From Burkholderiales bacterium (GTDB lineage Bacteria; Pseudomonadota; Gammaproteobacteria; Burkholderiales; Ga0077523): DNA of 64,000 nucleotides. The notes under the pieces are model-generated. The model had not been told where the DNA came from and did no database searches. It was given only the letters and a program-made list of their open reading frames with translations. How positions within the stretch are numbered: the stretch's first letter is position 1; each line of letters begins with the position of its first letter. Where the stretch lies: positions 62,001 to 126,000 of the forward strand of contig JALHMS010000008.1 of assembly GCA_022843925.1 (NCBI GenBank), written 5' to 3'. Made by a program: the position numbers and the translations under genes. This document shows, piece by piece, positions 1 to 7,339 of this stretch.

Positions 1-213
1 CGCAGCGAACAACCCTCCGGAGGCGGAGACGTTGACGGACATCACCGCGGATGGACTTCTCTCTTGCGCCCCCGCAGCCAGCGGTGCGCACGCACCGTCG
101 CGCAACGTGATGCAGTCGTGACGCTCGGCGTACATGTTTGCCGAATCACAAGCGGGACTGCCGCATCGCAAGCGCCGGCCAACCGCCATGCCCGCCGGTC
201 CGGCCCACGATGC

Positions 214-1209
214 CTACTTCTGGCCGAAGCCGAGTCCGGCGATCGGACCTTCCTCACGCAAAGTGGCGAGCAGCGCCTGGACGGCATTCTGGCGTGCTGC
301 CTTGTAGTCGTAACGGGACGTGCCCGAGACCTCGTGGTCGCGGCTGGCAAGCGATTGGCCGCGATCGTCACGGATGTTCACGTTCACGTTGAGCTTGACC
401 ACCTTGCTGCCGTAGATCTCGTCCTCGCGGTTGACGGCCGTCACCACGAGTACGTTTCCAGCGCTGCCGGCGGTGCTCACGGCCCGCATGCCGTTCTCGT
501 TCACGAACGTGCCGATCGCAGCGGCGACGTCGGCGTCCTGTGGTTTGGCCTGCAACTGGAACACGAGTCCGGCAGAGGACTCGTCGACCTTCTGCTGCAC
601 GGCCTGGTAGCGCTTCAGCTTCGCAAGGCCCGCTCCACCGTTCTCGGCGCCCACGAGGAGTTGTGCCTGCGCGCTGGCGCTGTCGATCGTGGGCAGCAAT
701 CGGCGCAGACCGATGAAGCGCTCGAGCGGAGAAGCCTTCTCTAGCGACGCGACAGTCTGCTCGATGGTGGCGTCCAGCGGATCCAGCTTCGCCCGGATGT
801 CGCCCATGAATGCCTGGCGGTCCACCTTCACCAGCACGAAGTAGCCTTTGCCACCCTGGGCGGTCTGTTCGATGGAGAAGTTGCGGAACTCGGTCTTCTG
901 CACTTCCTCCGACAAGCGGCTGCGCGCCTGCCGGTCCACCTTCCCGTTGGTGTCGGTGACCTGGCTGTCGATGCGGCCGGAGATGCTGACGCGCAACTTC
1001 GTCGCCACATCCTTCAGCGCTGCGCGGCGGGCAGTCTCGCGGTCGATGCCCTCTCCGACGCCGTACCAGGCAGTGGCGGAATCGGGCGGTGGGTTGAGGA
1101 CCCAATCCGGCGCAGGACCGGCGTCCCGCGTGGAGCCCATGGAGAGGCAGCCACCCAGGAGTCCGAGGACGCCGATTGCAAAGCCAAGTGCTGCCAGTGC
1201 TCGAGTCAT
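214..1209 (-). CDS. LPP20-family outer-membrane lipoprotein (331 aa)
   Basis: Predicted lipoprotein. The ATG at 1209 has a GGGAGG ribosome site about 9 bases upstream and begins a short signal peptide with lipobox LGGC (Cys21). Longer in-frame starts lack a signal sequence, so this start is preferred. Residues about 35-150 have the LPP20 layout: a PDWVLNPP opening, a YGVGEG strand, a long helix with ETARRAALKDVATKL, then a GYFVLVKVDRQAF strand. The C-terminal half (about 200-331) is a second alpha/beta region that I do not recognise. LPP20 proteins are surface or envelope lipoproteins of poorly defined role; some, such as FlgP, belong to flagellar outer rings, but no flagellar gene is near. 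It diverges from two further LPP20-like genes, which suggests one envelope locus. Family is fairly sure, function is not. Confidence 0.82.
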   Translation of the reverse strand: MTRALAALGFAIGVLGLLGGCLSMGSTRDAGPAPDWVLNPPPDSATAWYGVGEGIDRETARRAALKDVATKLRVSISGRIDSQVTDTNGKVDRQARSRLSEEVQKTEFRNFSIEQTAQGGKGYFVLVKVDRQAFMGDIRAKLDPLDATIEQTVASLEKASPLERFIGLRRLLPTIDSASAQAQLLVGAENGGAGLAKLKRYQAVQQKVDESSAGLVFQLQAKPQDADVAAAIGTFVNENGMRAVSTAGSAGNVLVVTAVNREDEIYGSKVVKLNVNVNIRDDRGQSLASRDHEVSGTSRYDYKAARQNAVQALLATLREEGPIAGLGFGQK

Positions 1210-1603
1210 GCTGACGTGGCCTCCCGACCACTGCCGCGTTCGCGGCGGAAGATGAGTGCAGTGCCGGGGACCCTCGCCCGTCTCGAAGACGGCTGACGCG
1301 CCGACGTGCCGCAGCCCGTTCGTCCCCGCGCGAGGGTAGCAAGCCGCGCCGTGCGCCACAATCTGCGTCGCGCGTGATTTTCTGGCGACCGACATTGTGC
1401 GAGTCTCGCCGAGACTGGTTGCCTCACCTTTGCCGTTCTGCTAAAAAAGCCCGTGACATCGAGCATGAAGATTGCAGGACGCGAGATCGATGCGACCTTT
1501 CTTCCCTTGGCCTGCAGCATCGACTGCAAGGTTGCTGCAACCGAGCGGTGCGGCCGTAAGACGACGATTTGCAGACATCACTGACACTCCAGGAGATTCG
1601 CCC
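1210..1603. promoter_or_regulatory. Divergent intergenic region with palindromes
   Basis: This 394-base gap separates two divergent lipoprotein genes and must contain both their promoters, but I find no convincing -35/-10 pair. It holds a perfect 7+1+7 palindrome at 1402-1416 (AGTCTCG-C-CGAGACT) and a 6+1+6 palindrome at 1530-1542 (GGTTGC-T-GCAACC), each a plausible operator or hairpin. The AGGAG at 1591-1595 serves the rightward gene. Confidence 0.4.
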
Positions 1604-2218
1604 ATGCGTCCCATCCGTATCCAAAGCTTTCTGATCGCGTCCGCAGCTGCTGCTGTTCTGGCTGGCTGTTCATCGACCCCGAAGAAGGACACCGTGGCGC
1701 TGCCGCCCTTGGAGTGCGTGTATCCCGACTCACCGAAGGACGCCGCGCCGCTCTGGATCTGCGACGCGCCCGTGGAAGGCGTGGCTGTGTCGGCGGTCGG
1801 CGTGCACGAGAAGTCTGCCGCCGGTGCAGCCTTCATGAAGGATCAAGCCGCCGCCGATGCCCGCGTGAAGCTCGCGCAGCAGATGAAGGTGCACGTCAAC
1901 AACATGATCAAGCAGTACGTCGAGACCACCGGTGCGGGTTCTGCCGAAACGGTCGACAAGGTCAACACGAGCGTCTCGAAGCTGATCACCTCCGAGACCA
2001 TCACCGGGTCCCGCATCTACCGCAGCCAGACGAGCCCGAAGGGCGGCATCTACGTGCTCGTCGGTCTCGACCCGACCGTCACGAAGGAAGCCACCGAGAA
2101 GATCCTGAAGACGAGCATGAACAACGAGCGTGCGTTGTGGCAGCAGTTCAAGGCCGCCAAGGGGCAGGACGAAATGGCCGCCGAGATCGCCAAGATGGCC
2201 GCGGAAGGCCGTCAGTAA
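1604..2218 (+). CDS. LPP20-like lipoprotein (204 aa)
   Basis: Predicted outer-membrane lipoprotein. The ATG at 1604 follows AGGAG by 8 bases and opens a signal peptide with lipobox LAGC and an SSTPKK tether. The mature part has the LPP20 pattern: PLWICDAP, an SAVGV strand, a helix rich in Ala, Asp and Lys (AAADARVKLAQQMK), then GGIYVLVGLDP, and a helical tail ending MAAEGRQ. It is a diverged paralogue of its divergent neighbour rather than a copy. A related C-terminal segment is found as a decayed fragment at 2821-2928. It probably forms an operon with the next four ORFs. The molecular role is unknown. Confidence 0.82.
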   Translation: MRPIRIQSFLIASAAAAVLAGCSSTPKKDTVALPPLECVYPDSPKDAAPLWICDAPVEGVAVSAVGVHEKSAAGAAFMKDQAAADARVKLAQQMKVHVNNMIKQYVETTGAGSAETVDKVNTSVSKLITSETITGSRIYRSQTSPKGGIYVLVGLDPTVTKEATEKILKTSMNNERALWQQFKAAKGQDEMAAEIAKMAAEGRQ

Positions 2219-2321
2219 AGGGTTGTGCGTGGAGGCCGGTCCGGCAATGTCTCGAGCCGGCCGGTGCTCCGCTGGTGCATCGGATGCGTCGGATTCAAAT
2301 GGTCTTCAGCCTGGACACCCC

Positions 2322-2726
2322 ATGCGACTCGTGAAGATTCTCGGTTTTGCGGCATTGGTGTTCATCGCGGCCTGCGCCACCCGGCATCCGGGGGCGGACG
2401 GTCTTGCACAACCGCCGCGTCCGGCATGGATCGAGAACCCGGGCGACGGCGTGTCGTCGTCGGCAGCCTTCCATGTGCGAGGCAAGCAGGCGCAGGAGGA
2501 GTTGGCGATCTCCCGAGCGCGCGAGGAGTTCGCCAAGCGCTACGGCGTCACGATCAGCAGCGATCACGACATCGCGCAGACCACCGTGAACGACCGCATG
2601 AGTTCCGTCTCGGAGAAGGCCATCCGGGAGGAGGTCCGCGATCGCGAGGTGAAGGCGCAGGTGAAAGAAAAGTGGCTGGACCCGGTCACCGGTGCGCTCT
2701 GGGTCTGGCTGGTTCCCTCCGACTGA
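2322..2726 (+). CDS. Small LPP20-like lipoprotein (134 aa)
   Basis: Short lipoprotein. The ATG at 2322 starts MRLVKILGFAALVFIAAC, with a lipobox ending at Cys18. The mature chain starts with PAWIENPGDG and has the single alpha/beta unit of the LPP20 fold (a helix with EELAISRAREEFAKRYG, then ALWVWLV at the end). At 134 residues it is a minimal version of its neighbours. The ribosome site is weak. It lies 103 bases after the previous gene in the same direction, so co-transcription is likely. The assignment rests on the fold pattern and context; the function is unknown. Confidence 0.75.
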   Translation: MRLVKILGFAALVFIAACATRHPGADGLAQPPRPAWIENPGDGVSSSAAFHVRGKQAQEELAISRAREEFAKRYGVTISSDHDIAQTTVNDRMSSVSEKAIREEVRDREVKAQVKEKWLDPVTGALWVWLVPSD

Positions 2727-2820
2727 TTCCTTCGCGACGGTGCCGGTCCCGGCCGGTCGGCACGCGTGGCACGCGATGCTTCTATCCAGCCTGCGTGAAG
2801 TCCCGATGCGGTCTCGATGA

Positions 2821-2928
2821 GACCCGCACAAGGAGAAGATCGTGAAGACGAGCATGAACGAGGATCGCCCACTCCGGCCGCGGTTCGTGGCCACCGGGTT
2901 CACCATGATGGCGGCGGAGGTCGGGTGA
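2821..2928 (+). pseudogene. Decayed C-terminal remnant of an LPP20-type lipoprotein
   Basis: The frame from 2821 to the TGA at 2926-2928 reads KEKIVKTSMNEDR and ends in MMAAEVG. The lipoprotein at 1604-2218 has TEKILKTSMNNER and MAAEIAKMAAEGRQ at its C-terminus. At DNA level 2833-2867 matches 2096-2130 at 31 of 35 bases. A TGA at 2818-2820 closes the frame upstream, so only the tail survives. Its stop overlaps the GTG of the next gene, as in a translationally coupled pair. This looks like the end of a lost fifth paralogue or of a partial duplication. Confidence 0.6.
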
Positions 2929-4706
2929 GCGCGCGGCGGGTGGGTGCATCGTGGCTGGCGCCGACGGGTCGATGGATCGGGCGGGTCGTCGGCGCATGCG
3001 TCGCAGCGGCATGGCTTCTATCGCGGCCGGCGGTGGCCGATGACGAGTTCGAGAAGTTCAAGCGCGCCGCCGAGGAAGGCGTCGCCGACATCCGGCAGGA
3101 GTTTCGCAACGCCGTGGCGGCGCAGGACCGCGAGTTCGCCGACCACCTGCGGACCCAATGGGCGGAGTTCGAGGCCTTCGCTGCGCGCAAGCCCGAGATA
3201 GGGCCCAAGCCCCGTGCGCTTCCCGTGGCCCCGCGCCGCACGGCGAGTCCCACCGTCATGCCGCGCTCCGGATCGAAGTCCTCCGCCGCTGCCCAGCCGC
3301 GCTCCGATCTGATCGTCAAGGCGCCTGGCGTCGCAGTGCCCCCGACGAAACCGGTCGAGTTTCCGGCGCAGCGGGCCGCGGATCGCCCGCCGGCACCAGG
3401 GGTGCCGGTTCCCGAGCAGGGGCCGGCTGTCCCGGGTCGGATCACGGATGCGCCCCGAGCCACCCCCGACATTCCTCCGGTCATGCCCGAGACGAGGCCC
3501 GACGTCGCAGTGGCCCCTGCGCCGCCGCCCGTTCCCGCGGCGCGGCCGGTGCCCGCACCGCCCGCGCCCGGGACGCTGGAACGCACGCCCCCGCCATGCG
3601 TTGCCACGCAGACGCTTGCCATCGATTTCTTCGGCGCGCCGGTGAAGGTGGTGATCGATCCGGCGTGGCGGACGCTTCCGCCGGTGCCGACGAATCCCGA
3701 CGGGTTGGCGAATTTCTGGGATCGCATGAGCGGGACACGCTTCCAGCCCACGCTGGATGCGGTCGAGGCTGCGCGGCGGGCGATGGCGCTCGATGACTGG
3801 GGGCACGCGTTGCTCTGGCAGGAAGTGACGAAGGCACTGCGTCCGACGGCGCCCCGCGAGCAGTTGCTGCTCCAATGGTTCTTCCTGGTGAAATCAGGAT
3901 TCGACGCGCGTCCGGGTTACAGCGCGCAGCGATTGCTGCTGCTGGTCAACGTTCGGCAGTCCGTGTACGGCGTCAGCTACATCAAGGTCGACGACAAGCC
4001 CTACTACGAGCTCTTCGGCGTCGATCCGGCGACGGCGGCCGGACGCTACGCCGCCTATTCGGGCCGATACCCGACCGCCCTGCGGGCGATGGACATCCGC
4101 GTGGCAGCCACGGGGTTCGCCGCGGGTACCGTGAGTCGTCGCGCCCTGGAGTTCGACAATCGTGGCAAGCGGGTCCGGGTCGATCTTGCCTACGAGCGTC
4201 CGGTCACGCGCTATCTCGATCGGTTCCCGCAACTCGACTTCGAGCTCTACTTCGCCACGCCGCCCAGTCCCGCGGCAAGGCGATCCCTCGCGGAAGCGCT
4301 CGGTCCCCACCTCAAGGGACTCTCGCAGGAGGAGGGTGTCGATTTCCTGCTCGCGTTCGTTCAGAAGGCGTTCGAGTACAAGACCGACAAGGACCAGTTC
4401 GGTCGCGAGAAGTACTTCTTCGTCGAGGAGGTGCTGCACTTCCCGTACTCGGACTGCGAAGATCGCTCGGCCATCTTCTCGTGGCTGGTCCGGGAGCTTC
4501 TGGGCATCGATACGGTGGGCCTGCACTACCCCGGGCACATGACGACAGCGGTCGCGCTCACGTCGGTGCGTGCCGATTGGCAGACGGTCGAGTGGCGCAA
4601 CAAGCGCTACGTGATCGCCGACCCGACATACATCAACGCCTCCGTCGGCATGGCCATGCCCAGCTACCGAGGCCAGAAGCCGCTGCGTGTCGTCGAGCTG
4701 TACTGA
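2925..4706 (+). CDS. Exported transglutaminase-like cysteine peptidase-fold protein (593 aa)
   Basis: Predicted periplasmic protein. The GTG at 2925 follows GGAGG and gives an N-terminal signal sequence ending near VADD at about residue 40. Next come a charged helical segment (EFEKFKRAAEEG), a Pro-rich linker of about 150 residues, a mixed domain, and a C-terminal transglutaminase-like domain. The triad is readable: Cys511 in SDCEDRS, His538 in YPGHMTTA and Asp566 in VIADPTYI. Such folds in bacteria usually act as peptidases or amidases rather than cross-linkers. It sits among LPP20-like lipoproteins, so one of these or a cell wall peptide may be its substrate; that is inference. An in-frame ATG-type start further upstream at 2817 would add 36 residues without a signal sequence and is less likely. 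Confidence 0.8.
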   Translation: MSARRVGASWLAPTGRWIGRVVGACVAAAWLLSRPAVADDEFEKFKRAAEEGVADIRQEFRNAVAAQDREFADHLRTQWAEFEAFAARKPEIGPKPRALPVAPRRTASPTVMPRSGSKSSAAAQPRSDLIVKAPGVAVPPTKPVEFPAQRAADRPPAPGVPVPEQGPAVPGRITDAPRATPDIPPVMPETRPDVAVAPAPPPVPAARPVPAPPAPGTLERTPPPCVATQTLAIDFFGAPVKVVIDPAWRTLPPVPTNPDGLANFWDRMSGTRFQPTLDAVEAARRAMALDDWGHALLWQEVTKALRPTAPREQLLLQWFFLVKSGFDARPGYSAQRLLLLVNVRQSVYGVSYIKVDDKPYYELFGVDPATAAGRYAAYSGRYPTALRAMDIRVAATGFAAGTVSRRALEFDNRGKRVRVDLAYERPVTRYLDRFPQLDFELYFATPPSPAARRSLAEALGPHLKGLSQEEGVDFLLAFVQKAFEYKTDKDQFGREKYFFVEEVLHFPYSDCEDRSAIFSWLVRELLGIDTVGLHYPGHMTTAVALTSVRADWQTVEWRNKRYVIADPTYINASVGMAMPSYRGQKPLRVVELY

Positions 4707-4752
4707 CGGACCGTAGCGGATCCGTCGCCGCCCTCTCGATCAAAGGTCATCC

Positions 4753-5274
4753 ATGCTCGAATCCCTTGCTTTCGCGCTCGTCCGGACCTTCATCACCTTC
4801 ATGTTCGAGCAGCACCTCGAGCGCATGGAGTCGGTACGGATCGAAGGCGCGCCCGGCTGGTACTACCAGCAGACGCGGAACCACATCTGCGATTCGGGGC
4901 TGGCGCGAGGGCCGCAGGAGGTCATCGAGACGGCCAAGGCGAACGCCCGGTCGGCGATGGTTGCGCGTCTGGAGGGCGCGATGCGCACGGTGGCCTACGA
5001 GAAGTTCCGGGACCGTACGGATCCCGCGGAGAAGGCCCTGATCCAGCGCATGGTGCGCGACGAGGATCTGCCGGTCTTCGTGGAGTCCGCCGTCATCTAC
5101 GAAAACCTCGAGTACCTGAAGAAGACGACCACGGCGTACTCCCGGGTCTGCATTCCCAAGGAGCGTCTGGTCGCGTATCAGAACGAGCGCGCCGGCAAGC
5201 TCGCGAAGGCTGTCACCGTGCACCGCCGCGACAAGGCGTTCGACGAGATGGATACCGAGGAAGGCGCGCGCTAG
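4753..5274 (+). CDS. Uncharacterised LPP20-like partner protein (173 aa)
   Basis: No clear family recognised. The N-terminus (MLESLAFALVRTFITFMF) is hydrophobic enough for a signal anchor but has no lipobox. The body resembles the LPP20 layout loosely: an aromatic opening (GWYYQQTRNHICDSG), a helix (EVIETAKANARSAM), a long charged helix and then YSRVCIPKERLVAYQ, which corresponds to the last strand. It has two cysteines in the body (in ICDSG and RVCIP) that could pair in the periplasm. It follows the transglutaminase-like gene by 46 bases in the same direction and closes the locus. Role unknown; the LPP20 link is tentative. Confidence 0.68.
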   Translation: MLESLAFALVRTFITFMFEQHLERMESVRIEGAPGWYYQQTRNHICDSGLARGPQEVIETAKANARSAMVARLEGAMRTVAYEKFRDRTDPAEKALIQRMVRDEDLPVFVESAVIYENLEYLKKTTTAYSRVCIPKERLVAYQNERAGKLAKAVTVHRRDKAFDEMDTEEGAR

Positions 5275-5340
5275 TGAGACTCTGATCCGTTCGCGCGACC
5301 GGTGTTGCAATGACTTCCTGAAGATCCGGGAAATCCTTCC

Positions 5341-6393
5341 TCACCAGTCGCTGCTGAACGCCCGGATGATGACGCCGCCTGATTTCTCGTCGTGTTCCAG
5401 CGTCAGCAGCTTTCGTGCTTCCGCCTCGTCGAGCAGGCGCGAGAACGAACTGAAGCCGTAGTAGTTCTCGTTGAAGCCCGGGCGCCGGCGCTTCAACGCC
5501 TGCTTCACCATCGAACCCCAGATCTTGTCTTCCGCACCGCGTTCCGTCGCCATGGCCTCGATGGTCTCCATCACCAGTTCGATGGCTTCCACCTTCTTCT
5601 GCTCCTCGGTCTTCACGAACGCCTCGGCGCCGTTGCCCGGTCCGGCCTCGACGGCGTCCGACGTCTCCGCTGACGTTGTCGCCTCGGCGGGAGCCTCCAG
5701 GCGCTCGGCGGCCGCGTCCTGCTTCGCCGTCGTAGCCTTCGTGGTGCGACGCCCCCGCGCGGCCGGTTTGCGCTTCGGCTTCTCGGCCGCGACGTCCTCC
5801 TGGGCCACGTCGGCGACGGGATCGGGCGGCACCGGTGCCGCCGCGGTAACCGCTTCGGCGATCTCCCGCGCCGGCGTCCTGGATGCCGGCTTCGGCCGCG
5901 GTGTCGCCGCGCGCTTCGGCTTCTCCCGGACCAGGTCGTCGTAGTAGATGAATTCGTCGCAGTTGGCGATCAGAAGGTCCGACGTCGACTTCTTGACGCC
6001 GACGCCGATCACCGTCTTGTTGTTCTCGCGCAGCTTCGATACGAGCGGCGAGAAATCGGAGTCGCCGGTGATGAGCACGAACGTGTCGACATGGGACTTC
6101 GTGTAGCAGAGGTCCAGCGCGTCGACGACCATGCGGATGTCCGCGGAGTTCTTGCCGGACTGGCGCACGTGGGGGATCTCGATCAGTTCGAAGGATGCCT
6201 CGTGCATGGGCGCCTTGAAGCCCTTGTAGCGCTCCCAGTCGCAGTACGCCTTCTTCACGACGATGCTGCCCTTCAGCAGCAGCCGCTCCAGCACCTTCTT
6301 GATGTCGAACTTCTCGTACTTGGCGTCACGGACGCCGAGCGCGACGTTCTCGAAGTCGCAGAACAGCGCCATGCTTTGGATTTCGTTGGCCAA
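5341..6393 (-). CDS. NYN-domain RNase-like protein with C-terminal OST-HTH (LOTUS) domain
   Basis: Probable RNA-processing or RNA-binding protein. The N-terminal 150 residues are a NYN (LabA/DUF88, PIN-like) domain with the acidic residues in CDFENV, NSADIRMVVDAL and LITGDSDF, expected to bind metal for nuclease activity. A low-complexity Ala/Lys/Pro linker (about 155-265) leads to an OST-HTH/LOTUS domain (about 270-345, with IWGSMVKQALKRRRPGFNE), which in related proteins binds RNA. I chose the TTG at 6393 because AGGAGA lies about 6 bases upstream, whereas the internal ATG at 6372 has no ribosome site. It is last in a leftward group, 148 bases after the acyltransferase gene. Confidence 0.88.
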   Translation of the reverse strand: MANEIQSMALFCDFENVALGVRDAKYEKFDIKKVLERLLLKGSIVVKKAYCDWERYKGFKAPMHEASFELIEIPHVRQSGKNSADIRMVVDALDLCYTKSHVDTFVLITGDSDFSPLVSKLRENNKTVIGVGVKKSTSDLLIANCDEFIYYDDLVREKPKRAATPRPKPASRTPAREIAEAVTAAAPVPPDPVADVAQEDVAAEKPKRKPAARGRRTTKATTAKQDAAAERLEAPAEATTSAETSDAVEAGPGNGAEAFVKTEEQKKVEAIELVMETIEAMATERGAEDKIWGSMVKQALKRRRPGFNENYYGFSSFSRLLDEAEARKLLTLEHDEKSGGVIIRAFSSDW

Positions 6394-6541
6394 CGACGTC
6401 TCCTGGGGAGGTGCTGAGGATGGGGCTGCGCCTGGGGATCGGGGAGCGGGCATGGCGCACGTTCCCGGGGCCATGCCGGATGGAAGCCGGCGCGCATGGG
6501 ATGGTCGAGTATAGCCCTCGACCCGCGTCAGCCTCCCGGGA

Positions 6542-7333
6542 TCAGCGTTCCATGGTCCGCGGAGAGATGGAGTCGGCTGCAGAAGCAGGGCGGTGGGCGG
6601 CTCCGTCGGCGGTCGAAGGCGAGCGTCCGTGGCCGGGCCAAGGTCGATGCGAAGCGCCATCCAGCAGAGGTGGCGCCGCAACCGGGCCATCCACCGATCG
6701 ACGCAATCGCGCCACCTCGGCGCCCAACGCCGCGGGGAGGCGATCGACATCGATCCGCATCAGCACGGCGCCGGCGTTCACGTCGCCGTGGGCGACCCGG
6801 GTCTGACGGGCGAGCGAGGTGGCAGCAAGCATGCGGCGATACACGGTTTCGTGCTTCGGGTTGAACGTGCAAAGCATGGTCTCGAAGCGGTAGGCCTCGG
6901 ACGCCACGACGAGGGTCCACTTCACGAGATCGAGGATCAGCGCGTATCCGAGACGATTCTGCACCGTCGGTGCCGTCGCGATGCGGAACGACGATACGAG
7001 ACGTCGTCGATCGCGCCGGACTGCGTTCGTCTCCGTCGGAAAGTAGAGGTCGGTGTGGAGACCGAGCGGGCCGTCCGCCGTGAGCGAGTTGGTGCCGATG
7101 ATCGTGCCATCACGCACGGCGACGAGGACGGTGGTGAACGGGGATGCGTCCAGCGCCGGGTACGAGTCCAGGCGTCCGTCCGGCGTTGCGGACATGTATC
7201 CGGCCGCGACGATCGAGTCGTGCGTGAGGCGGTGAACGGCGTCCAGTTCGGCGCGCCCCTGCGCGGGACGGACGACGTAGGGACGACCCTCCGGGCGAAA
7301 CTCGATGCAACGGACGGGCTCGGGCTTGCTCAT
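6542..7333 (-). CDS. FeeM-like N-acyl amino acid synthase (GNAT fold)
   Basis: Predicted cytoplasmic acyltransferase of the FeeM/N-acyl amino acid synthase type, which transfers an acyl chain from acyl carrier protein to an amino acid amine. Diagnostic stretches are VRPAQGRAELDAVHRLTHDS, GYMSATPDGRLDSYP, TTVLVAVRDGTIIGTNSLT and FNPKHETVYRRML. The first about 215 residues carry the fold; the last about 45 are a low-complexity tail. The ATG at 7333 has GAGGTGA upstream. It begins 6 bases after the end of the E1-like/nitroreductase gene, so the two are almost certainly one transcript. FeeM relatives in proteobacteria are often tied to exosortase or lipid-signal clusters, but no exosortase or acyl carrier protein gene is in this window. 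Substrate unknown. Confidence 0.78.
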   Translation of the reverse strand: MSKPEPVRCIEFRPEGRPYVVRPAQGRAELDAVHRLTHDSIVAAGYMSATPDGRLDSYPALDASPFTTVLVAVRDGTIIGTNSLTADGPLGLHTDLYFPTETNAVRRDRRRLVSSFRIATAPTVQNRLGYALILDLVKWTLVVASEAYRFETMLCTFNPKHETVYRRMLAATSLARQTRVAHGDVNAGAVLMRIDVDRLPAALGAEVARLRRSVDGPVAAPPLLDGASHRPWPGHGRSPSTADGAAHRPASAADSISPRTMER

Positions 7334-7339
7334 GGGCAG

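Noticed and set aside
82-97. Hairpin CGGTGCG-CA-CGCACCG as terminator of the first lipoprotein gene
   Set aside because: Stem is perfect but there is no T run on the relevant strand; the rest of 1-213 shows no gene.
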